Shown here: positions 1 through 5,716 of the stretch, one piece after another
Numbering within the stretch: the first letter of the stretch is position 1
How the letters are laid out: each line of letters opens with the position of its first letter
Source: Alphaproteobacteria bacterium
GTDB taxonomy: Bacteria > Pseudomonadota > Alphaproteobacteria > JABAAW01
Length of the DNA: 7,097 nucleotides
Assembly: GCA_014238625.1 (NCBI GenBank)
Contig: JABAAS010000064.1
Coordinates: 1-7,097 of the forward strand
Direction of reading: 5' to 3'
The notes under the pieces: generated by a model
Databases searched by the model: none
Told to the model about the DNA's origin: nothing
Seen by the model: only the letters and a program-made list of their open reading frames with translations
Program-made: the position numbers and the translations under genes

Positions 1-3000
1 GAAGAGGAGTATTTGGATGCCGTCGAACAATATGGCGAGGATAGCTTCTCCGCTCCCATAGGCGCGGAGGCGTTGCAAGTGCTCTTGGGACAGATAAATG
101 TGCTCGAGGATATAAAAATAGCTCGCACAGAGATGAAAAGCACTACATCCGAGCTAAAGCGTAAAAAAATCGTCAAAAGACTCAAGTTGTTAGAGATATT
201 CCGCTCTTCTAAGGCAAAGCCAGAATGGATGATACTCAATGTTCTGCCAGTGCTCGCCCCTTCCTTGCGACCTTTGGTGCCGCTCGACGGAGGACGCTTT
301 GCAACTTCAGATCTAAATGACCTCTATAGGCGAGTCATAAATCGAAATAATCGACTCAAAAGGCTAATGGCTCTCGGCGCGCCAGAGATCATAATTCGAA
401 ACGAAAAACGCATGCTACAAGAATCCATCGACGCGCTCTTCGACAATGGAAGGCGCGCTAGGGTCGTGCTCGGTGCTAATAAGCGACCGCTCAAGTCACT
501 CTCGGATATGCTCAAAGGAAAACAGGGGCGATTCAGGCAAAACCTCTTGGGAAAAAGAGTCGACTATTCGGGACGCTCGGTTATCGTCGTAGGTCCAGAA
601 CTGCAACTACATCAGTGCGGTTTGCCTAAACAGATGGCGCTAGAGTTGTTTAAGCCATTCATATTAGGAAAACTAGAGCTATACGGGATGGCAGCTAATG
701 TAAAGGCTGCTAAAAGAATGGTCGAGCAAAAAAGACCAGAAGTCTGGGATATCTTGGAAGAAACTATCACCGAGCATCCAGTCTTATTGAACCGTGCGCC
801 TACTCTACATCGCCTAGGCGTGCAAGCCTTCGAGCCAGTGCTCATCGAGGGCAAGGCGATACAATTGCATCCGCTCGTATGTACTGCATTCAACGCAGAC
901 TTTGATGGCGACCAGATGGCTGTGCATGTTCCTCTCTCGCTCGAGGCTCAGCTCGAGGCGCGTGTCTTGATGATGTCGACTAACAACATCTTGTCGCCAG
1001 CTAACGGAAAGCCTATCATCGTGCCTTCGCAGGATATCGTCCTAGGGCTATATTATCTCTCACTAGAGCGACAAGATCAGCCTAGCGGCGAGCCCATAAA
1101 AGTGCCAGATATCAAAGCCTTGCAGCATATGATCTCGCGCAAAGAGGCTACAGTCATGCTCGCTGAAAAAGTCCTAACAGACGCAGAGCTGGAAGAAATG
1201 GATAGCGAAAAGATATTCTCTGCGCTACAAGCAGGCTCGGCTAAAGTGTTTCGGGTGCCTACTCTAAAAAGTGCAGGCGAGAGAGACTATGCGCTGGCGA
1301 GTGGTAGAATCAAGTTGCAAAGTCGAATTAAAGCAGACCTGCGCGTGCGCAACAAAAAAGGCGAGATCGAAATGCAACGATTCGTGACAACATCAGGGCG
1401 CATGTTGTTGGCAGAGGTTTTGCCTCGAGATCAACAAGATGGTGTCGTGCTCGTGCCATTCTCGCTCATCAATCGGTTGCTAACTAAAAAAGAAATTACA
1501 TCCCTCATCGATGTAATCTACAGGCATTGCGGCGGTAAGCTAACAGTAGAGTTTTGTGATCGCTTGATGTCTCTCGGATTCTCTTGGGCTTGTCGCTCTG
1601 GCATATCTTTGGGGAAAGACGATCTCTTGATACCAGAGAGTAAAACTCGTTTGATCGACGAGGCTCAAGGCGAGGTGCGCACGCTCGAAGATCAATACCT
1701 GCAAGGCTTGATAACTCATTCCGAGAAATACAATAAGGTCGTCGATGTATGGTCGACTTGCTCTGATCGGGTCGCAGACGAGATGATGGCTGCTCTAAAG
1801 CTCGATATTTCTGGCGAGACTAATGCCGTATACATGATGGCGCATAGTGGCGCTCGTTCATCGCCAGCTCAGATCAAACAGCTCGCAGGGATGCGCGGCT
1901 TGATGGCTAAACCTTCGGGCGAGATCATCGAGCGGCCTATCATATCTAACTTCAAGGAAGGGCTCTCCGTGCTAGAGTATTTCAACTCAACGCACGGCGC
2001 GCGCAAGGGGCTAGCAGATACCGCTCTGAAAACCGCAAACTCAGGATACCTCACAAGGCGATTAGTCGATGTCGCACAAGACTGCATCGTTACCGCAGAA
2101 GACTGCGGAACTGAGGAAGGCTTTAGCCTAACCGCTATCATCGATGGCGGAGACGTGATCGCTCCTCTCTCCGAAAGAATACTCGGACGCTCCAGCGCAG
2201 AGGACATAATAGATCCTAAAAGCAAGAAAGTGCTCGCCGAAAAAGGCACGCTCATCGACGAGCAGCTCGCCGATAAAATCGAAATGGCAGAGGTCGATAA
2301 AGTGCGCGTGCGCTCGGTTATAACCTGCAAGCTCGAAAACGGAATCTGCGCCACATGCTATGGAAGAGACCTCGCGCGCGGGACTAAAGTCAACATCGGA
2401 GAGGCGGTAGGCGTAATCGCCGCTCAATCCATAGGCGAGCCAGGAACTCAACTAACAATGCGCACATTCCATGTCGGAGGAGCAGCTCAAGGCGGATACG
2501 AACAATCAACCATAGAATCATCCATCGATGGAACAATAGAGCTTCTCTCTGGACAAACCGTCACAAACGCCGAAGGGCGTCTCGTCATCATGAATAGGCA
2601 ATCGGAAATCGTGTTGCGAGACGAGCAAGGACGCGATAGAGCTCGTCATCGCTTGCCTTATGGCTCTCGATTGCTGGTCGAAAGTGGTACAAAAATACTA
2701 CGAGGACAAAGACTCGTCGAATGGGATCCTTATACTATTCCCATAATTAGTGAGGCTAGTGGAATAGCTAATTGGCTCGATTTAACCGAAGGTGTCTCTA
2801 TGCGAGAGTCCGTCGATGAAATAACTGGCATAACTCGAAAGGTCGTAACAGAGTGGAAACAAGGCAAAAAAGCAACCGAACTGCGTCCGCGTATAACATT
2901 GCGCGACGAAAATGGACAAGTCATAAAGCTGCCTAACCGCGACGAGGCTCGATACTTTATGACCGTCGGAGCGTTCTTGGTCGTCGGTGATCAGCAAAAA

Positions 3001-4011
3001 GTCTCGGCTGGCGAAGTGCTCGCGCGCTTGCCTCGCGAGATCGTTAAAAACCGCGACATCACCGGAGGCTTGCCACGCGTAGCAGAGCTGTTCGAGGGGC
3101 GTAAGCCAAAAGACTATGCCGTCATAAGCGACACAGATGGTGTCGTCAAGTTCGGGCGCGATTATAAGTCGAAGAGGCAAATCCTAATCCAGCCAGACGA
3201 AGGCGCGCCTAGCGAGTATCTGCTCTCGAAAGACAAGCACCTCGCTGTGCAGGAGGGAGATCGAGTCTCAAGGGGCGATTTGCTCGTCGATGGTAGTCCA
3301 GTGCCACACGATATTCTAGAGATTATGGGCGAGGAAGAGCTCACTAACTATCTATGTCTCGAAGTACAAGATGTCTATAGAATGCAGGGCGTGAAAATCG
3401 ACGATAAGCATATCGAGGTTATCGTTAGGCAGATGCTACGGAAAATAGAGATAACATCCGCTGGCGAGACTGAACTCTTGGAAGGCGAGCAGATTGACGC
3501 TCTGCAATTCGAGAAAGAAAATAAATTGGCTCTCGAAGAAAATAGAAAGCCCGCAGAAGGTAAAAAGATATTACAGGGAATAACTCGCGCCTCGCTACAA
3601 ACTAAATCCTTCATCTCCGCAGCATCATTCCAAGAAACTACTAGAATACTCACAGAGGCGGCGGTCGCTGGAAAACGCGATAACCTGCAGGGCTTGAAGG
3701 AAAACGTTATCGTCGGTAGGTTGATACCAGCAGGTACCGGCGCGCTTGCTCGCGTCTTCAGGCTACGGGCGGCTGAAGAAGATCAGAAGGCACGTTTGCT
3801 GGCAGAAGAAAAACTCGCGCTCGAAGAAGCGGCACAACAAGAAGGGATAGAAGGGGGCACAGAAGCGGGTTCGCAAAAGGCTATAGAAGAGGCTATAGAA
3901 GAGGGAGCTGAAGGACAAACCTTACTGCAGCCAAGCCAAGTCTCTGAGAGGGAAGCATCATCGCTCGCAGAAAAGGTCGACAATGGTGAGCAGCAACAAG
4001 TCGACGCTTGA
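1..4011 (+). CDS. rpoC: DNA-directed RNA polymerase subunit beta' (5'-truncated by window edge)
   Basis: This is the catalytic beta' subunit of RNA polymerase, which forms the active centre of the core enzyme with beta. The frame is open from base 1, and its first codons (EEEYLDAVEQYGE) align near E. coli residue 162, so about 160 residues with the N-terminal zinc ribbon are missing only because of the window edge. The Mg-binding motif NADFDGD is at 892-912. The F-loop/bridge-helix region (QLAGMRGLMAKP to TANSGYLTRR) and the trigger loop (QLTMRTFHVGG, about 2449-2481) are intact. The second zinc site keeps all four cysteines (2104, 2326, 2347, 2356). A region equivalent to E. coli SI3 follows at roughly 2500-2990, and the conserved C-terminus (KENVIVGRLIPAGTG) ends near 3741. 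The estimated full length is about 1,495 residues against 1,407 in E. coli. The excess is an apparent insertion near 1066-1311 and an 89-residue acidic tail. Identity is certain; the alphaproteobacterial assignment is inference. Confidence 0.98.
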   Translation, partial: EEEYLDAVEQYGEDSFSAPIGAEALQVLLGQINVLEDIKIARTEMKSTTSELKRKKIVKRLKLLEIFRSSKAKPEWMILNVLPVLAPSLRPLVPLDGGRFATSDLNDLYRRVINRNNRLKRLMALGAPEIIIRNEKRMLQESIDALFDNGRRARVVLGANKRPLKSLSDMLKGKQGRFRQNLLGKRVDYSGRSVIVVGPELQLHQCGLPKQMALELFKPFILGKLELYGMAANVKAAKRMVEQKRPEVWDILEETITEHPVLLNRAPTLHRLGVQAFEPVLIEGKAIQLHPLVCTAFNADFDGDQMAVHVPLSLEAQLEARVLMMSTNNILSPANGKPIIVPSQDIVLGLYYLSLERQDQPSGEPIKVPDIKALQHMISRKEATVMLAEKVLTDAELEEMDSEKIFSALQAGSAKVFRVPTLKSAGERDYALASGRIKLQSRIKADLRVRNKKGEIEMQRFVTTSGRMLLAEVLPRDQQDGVVLVPFSLINRLLTKKEITSLIDVIYRHCGGKLTVEFCDRLMSLGFSWACRSGISLGKDDLLIPESKTRLIDEAQGEVRTLEDQYLQGLITHSEKYNKVVDVWSTCSDRVADEMMAALKLDISGETNAVYMMAHSGARSSPAQIKQLAGMRGLMAKPSGEIIERPIISNFKEGLSVLEYFNSTHGARKGLADTALKTANSGYLTRRLVDVAQDCIVTAEDCGTEEGFSLTAIIDGGDVIAPLSERILGRSSAEDIIDPKSKKVLAEKGTLIDEQLADKIEMAEVDKVRVRSVITCKLENGICATCYGRDLARGTKVNIGEAVGVIAAQSIGEPGTQLTMRTFHVGGAAQGGYEQSTIESSIDGTIELLSGQTVTNAEGRLVIMNRQSEIVLRDEQGRDRARHRLPYGSRLLVESGTKILRGQRLVEWDPYTIPIISEASGIANWLDLTEGVSMRESVDEITGITRKVVTEWKQGKKATELRPRITLRDENGQVIKLPNRDEARYFMTVGAFLVVGDQQKVSAGEVLARLPREIVKNRDITGGLPRVAELFEGRKPKDYAVISDTDGVVKFGRDYKSKRQILIQPDEGAPSEYLLSKDKHLAVQEGDRVSRGDLLVDGSPVPHDILEIMGEEELTNYLCLEVQDVYRMQGVKIDDKHIEVIVRQMLRKIEITSAGETELLEGEQIDALQFEKENKLALEENRKPAEGKKILQGITRASLQTKSFISAASFQETTRILTEAAVAGKRDNLQGLKENVIVGRLIPAGTGALARVFRLRAAEEDQKARLLAEEKLALEEAAQQEGIEGGTEAGSQKAIEEAIEEGAEGQTLLQPSQVSEREASSLAEKVDNGEQQQVDA
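1066..1311 (+). other. RpoC segment holding an apparent ~55-residue insertion
   Basis: In E. coli RpoC about 30 residues separate VVLGLYY from the SLHARVKVR segment. Here about 85 residues separate IVLGLYY (ending 1065) from KLQSRIKAD (from 1312). The extra sequence is charged and looks helical (for example EKVLTDAELEEMDSEKIF), with no cysteine, glycine run or catalytic motif. The frame stays open and the conserved sequence on both sides is intact, so this is an in-frame domain extension, not an intein or a frameshift. The exact borders cannot be fixed without an alignment. The E. coli comparison is from memory of the sequence. Confidence 0.6.
3742..4008 (+). other. Acidic low-complexity C-terminal tail of RpoC
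   Basis: After the conserved IPAGTG the protein continues for 89 residues of Glu/Ala/Gln-rich sequence (LLAEEKLALEEAAQQ, AIEEAIEEG, NGEQQQVDA). It starts with a stretch likely to form a helix or coiled coil and ends disordered. Many alphaproteobacteria have a short variable tail here; this one seems long. It contains no recognisable domain. Confidence 0.7.
3880..3903 (+). repeat. 12-base perfect tandem duplication inside rpoC tail
   Basis: The unit gctatagaagag occurs twice back to back (3880-3891 and 3892-3903), in frame, coding AIEE twice. This fits replication slippage in a part of the tail under weak constraint. Confidence 0.9.
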
Positions 4012-4024
4012 AAAAAAAGCAAAT

Positions 4025-4064
4025 TATGGCTATTAGGCTATGGTTATTAGGTTATGGTTTGGGT
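4025..4064 (+). repeat. 14-base imperfect tandem repeat after rpoC
   Basis: Three head-to-tail units are visible: tatggctattaggc (4025-4038), tatggttattaggt (4039-4052) and a shorter diverged tatggtttgggt (4053-4064). The first two differ at two positions. The repeat begins 13 bases after the rpoC stop. Its function is unknown; slippage or remnant noncoding sequence is the simplest reading. Confidence 0.8.
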
Positions 4065-4086
4065 GATTTCCGATAGCTGAGCTTTA

Positions 4087-4121
4087 GTAATTATACAGAG
4101 TAATCGCACAAGAATAATTAC
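4087..4121. repeat. Short AT-rich inverted repeat
   Basis: The arms gtaattat (4087-4094) and ataattac (4114-4121) are perfect reverse complements separated by 19 bases. With eight pairs, only one of them G-C, and no following T tract it would be a poor terminator. A protein-binding dyad or chance in AT-rich DNA are the alternatives. Confidence 0.45.
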
Positions 4122-4131
4122 ACTAACTTTG

Positions 4132-4184
4132 AATATAGCGTTTTTCTAAACAATAGCGTTTTGAATTTTAAATATAGTGTTTTT
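4132..4184 (+). repeat. Three spaced copies of an (AAT)ATAG(C/T)GTTTT element
   Basis: The copies are aatatagcgttttt (4132-4145), aatagcgtttt (4152-4162) and aatatagtgttttt (4171-4184). Their central G bases are 18 and 21 bases apart, close to two helical turns. The set lies just upstream of the amidase coding region, and the third copy includes the GTG at 4177. They could be regulator-binding direct repeats or degenerate slippage products; the sequence alone does not decide. Confidence 0.6.
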
Positions 4185-4188
4185 AAAT
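4161..4188 (+). promoter_or_regulatory. Candidate sigma-70-type promoter for the amidase
   Basis: TTGAAT (4161-4166; four of six bases match TTGACA) and TTAAAT (4183-4188; four of six match TATAAT) are separated by 16 bases. Transcription would begin near 4195, downstream of the GTG at 4177 and about 33 bases before the GTG at 4228, which would favour the later start. Such matches are common by chance in AT-rich DNA, so this is only a candidate. Confidence 0.25.
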
Positions 4189-4196
4189 AACTCGAG

Positions 4197-4226
4197 CGCA
4201 AAAATTTTGAACGCAAAAATTTTGAG
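4197..4226 (+). repeat. 15-base tandem repeat just before the amidase start
   Basis: The unit cgcaaaaattttga followed by a or g occurs twice back to back (4197-4211, 4212-4226), differing only in the last base. Each unit contains the palindrome CAAAATTTTG, offset by one extra A, and a TTG codon in the amidase frame. If translated it would give AKILN-AKILS. It is directly next to the preferred GTG start at 4228. Confidence 0.85.
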
Positions 4227-4227
4227 C

Positions 4228-5646
4228 GTGAAACACCTAAAGAAAAAAATCTATGCTTTGACAGCACTCGTCTGGCTCGGTGTTGTGCTAGCAGGCTCAT
4301 GCAACTTTGATGCTTGCATTGTTGCTAGCGCATTGGCGCATGGCAGTGACAATAAAGCGCAAAAACTTGCACAAAATTCTTCCCAACAATCCTCGCAACA
4401 ATCCTCGCAAAAACTACTGAAAGTGCGCGACTTGCGCATAGGCAAAAAAGATGCGCGCGCTAGCGCGCGCGCGCGCGTAGTGCTAGAGCTAAATCGCTCT
4501 GCGCCATTTCGAATCTTCACTCTACAAAAGCCAGAACGACTGATCATCGATCTGCCCAACGCCGACACTCGACAATTATTGCCTCCAGCATCATATAAGC
4601 AAGAACCAGACGGGCTGGTCTCTGGCTATCGCTATGGCTTATTTCGTCCAGAGATTTTGCGCTTCGTCTTCGAGCTCAACCAGCCCATATCGCTGCTCTC
4701 GCACGGAACGCTCGCACCTAACCAGCAACGCGGCTTTAGGATATTCATCGATACGACTAGCGCACTTGATGCGCGTCTGCCTCCGCCGTCAATTAACTTC
4801 GCTTCCAAGGGCTGGAAAAAATACGCAAGCAAACTCCCTCCGTTATGGCAAAAAGCCGCAAGCGATAACTCTACAGCAAAAGAAAAAGCCGACGTCTCAA
4901 AACAGACGCCAAAAAAAGCTGCCCAAAAAGCCGCCAAAAAAGTTGTCAAGAGAAGCAATAGCTCTAGCTCTAAAGTTAAGCGGATCGTGATCGATGCAGG
5001 ACACGGCGGTATAGATTCTGGCGCACGCGCAAATGGGCTATTAGAAAAAAAAGTCGTCCTAGCATACGCTCGTGAGATGGCAAAAACCCTAACAGCCTCC
5101 GGGCGATACAAAGTCCTAATGACGCGCAACGGAGATTTCTTCATACCGCTCAGGCAGCGTTATCAAATAGCTCAACGCTTGAAGGCAGACTTACTAATAT
5201 CCGTGCATGCCGACTATCTGAAAAATAAAAATATACGAGGAGCTACAGTCTACACCCTCTCTGAGATAGCGTCCGACAGGGAATCCGCAGAGCTAGCCTC
5301 GCGCGAGAATAACGCAGATGTGCTGGTAGGGCAAAACCTCGCAGAGTTTACTCCCGATGTATCGACTATACTCATCGATCTCGCTCGCAAAAGCACTAAT
5401 CGAAAATCATGGCGCGCCGCTGAAAACTTCGTCTTCCATATGAAAAAAAATATTCCCACTCTACGAAGAGCTCATCGCTACGCCGGCTTTGTCGTCCTCA
5501 AGTCGCCGAACATACCATCTCTATTGCTGGAGATCGGTTATATGTCTAACGCAAAAGACGCTAAAAATATAAGGCAGCCAGCATTTCGGAAAAAAGTCGC
5601 AAAGCTTGTGTTAAGGGCGCTCGATGACTATTTTAAAGAGAGCTAG
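4228..5646 (+). CDS. amiC: Secreted N-acetylmuramoyl-L-alanine amidase (AMIN + Amidase_3, AmiC type)
   Basis: This zinc enzyme cuts the amide bond between N-acetylmuramic acid and L-alanine in periplasmic peptidoglycan, a step in septum splitting. From GTG 4228 it has 472 residues. A Lys-rich n-region, a hydrophobic core (IYALTALVWLGVV) and an ASALA cleavage-like site near residue 37 form a signal peptide. An AMIN domain spans about 62-176 (KLLKVRDLRIG to RIFIDTT); this family localises amidases at the division site. A Lys/Ala/Ser-rich linker at about 185-250 leads to the Amidase_3 domain at about 252-468. Expected zinc and catalytic residues are present: His259 in DAGHGG, Glu273, His327 in SVHAD, Glu435 in LLEIGYMSN. 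A long stretch after TVYTLSE resembles the autoinhibitory helical block of division amidases controlled by LytM-type activators. No ATG exists near the start; GTG 4177, TTG 4207 and TTG 4222 are in-frame alternatives, none with a clear Shine-Dalgarno. GTG 4228 is preferred because it gives a compact signal peptide and avoids the repeats. Confidence 0.93.
   Translation: MKHLKKKIYALTALVWLGVVLAGSCNFDACIVASALAHGSDNKAQKLAQNSSQQSSQQSSQKLLKVRDLRIGKKDARASARARVVLELNRSAPFRIFTLQKPERLIIDLPNADTRQLLPPASYKQEPDGLVSGYRYGLFRPEILRFVFELNQPISLLSHGTLAPNQQRGFRIFIDTTSALDARLPPPSINFASKGWKKYASKLPPLWQKAASDNSTAKEKADVSKQTPKKAAQKAAKKVVKRSNSSSSKVKRIVIDAGHGGIDSGARANGLLEKKVVLAYAREMAKTLTASGRYKVLMTRNGDFFIPLRQRYQIAQRLKADLLISVHADYLKNKNIRGATVYTLSEIASDRESAELASRENNADVLVGQNLAEFTPDVSTILIDLARKSTNRKSWRAAENFVFHMKKNIPTLRRAHRYAGFVVLKSPNIPSLLLEIGYMSNAKDAKNIRQPAFRKKVAKLVLRALDDYFKES
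4378..4413 (+). repeat. 12-base coding repeat (SSQQ) in the amidase
   Basis: Three in-frame 12-base units (4378-4389, 4390-4401, 4402-4413) code SSQQ, SSQQ and SSQK between the signal peptide and the AMIN domain. The units are nearly identical at the DNA level, differing mainly at third codon positions. They form a short flexible spacer, probably produced by slippage. Confidence 0.8.
4453..4470. repeat. 18-base perfect GC palindrome in the amidase gene
   Basis: Bases 4453-4470 read GCGCGCGC-TA-GCGCGCGC and are fully self-complementary. The alternating G/C run continues to about 4477. The run codes the ARASARAR portion of the AMIN domain start. It could form a hairpin in mRNA, a cruciform or Z-form DNA, but may simply reflect Ala-Arg codon choice. 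Confidence 0.9.
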
Positions 5647-5665
5647 TCTCATAAACATAATCTAG

Positions 5666-5695
5666 CTCCTATCCATAGAACTCCTAATCCATAGA
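5666..5695 (+). repeat. Direct repeat in the amidase-mrcA spacer
   Basis: ctcctatccataga (5666-5679) and ctcctaatccataga (5681-5695) differ by one inserted A and are separated by one base. They fill much of the 70-base spacer (5647-5716). No terminator hairpin is visible there, so the amidase and mrcA are probably transcribed together. Confidence 0.8.
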
Positions 5696-5716
5696 GAAAG
5701 ATAAGTCTCAAGCAAT

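Larger units (their letters stand above)
4012..4227. other. AT-rich spacer between rpoC and the amidase
   Basis: This 216-base stretch is clearly richer in A and T than the flanking genes and holds no convincing gene. A run of eight A (4011-4018) begins at the rpoC stop codon, but no GC-rich hairpin precedes a T run, so no intrinsic terminator can be assigned. The stretch contains a tandem repeat (4025-4064), a weak inverted repeat (4087-4121), three copies of an ATAGCGTTTT-like element (4132-4184), a possible promoter, and a 15-base tandem repeat (4197-4226). The frame of the amidase is open back to a GTG at 4177, so the last 51 bases could be coding. Confidence 0.7.

Noticed and set aside
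1066..1311. Intein or inserted mobile domain in RpoC
   Set aside because: There are no Cys/Ser and His-Asn splice-junction residues, and the insert is far too short for an intein.
1869..2354. 161-codon reverse-strand open frame opposite rpoC
   Set aside because: It lies wholly antisense to highly conserved rpoC sequence and its Ser-rich translation resembles no known family; it is a shadow of codon bias.
4011..4121. Possible intrinsic terminator after rpoC
   Set aside because: The poly-A run is on the wrong strand sense for a rpoC terminator, and the only inverted repeat is eight AT-rich pairs with a 19-base loop and no T tract.
4282..4302. Lipoprotein signal (LAGSC) in the amidase
   Set aside because: The residues before Cys are A-G-S, lacking the Leu/Val/Ile expected at -3, and a better signal peptidase I site (ASALA) follows.
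4632..5144. 170-codon reverse-strand open frame and 118-codon + strand frame (4634-4990) inside the amidase
   Set aside because: Both overlap the clearly coding amidase frame, and their translations are low-complexity with no domain.
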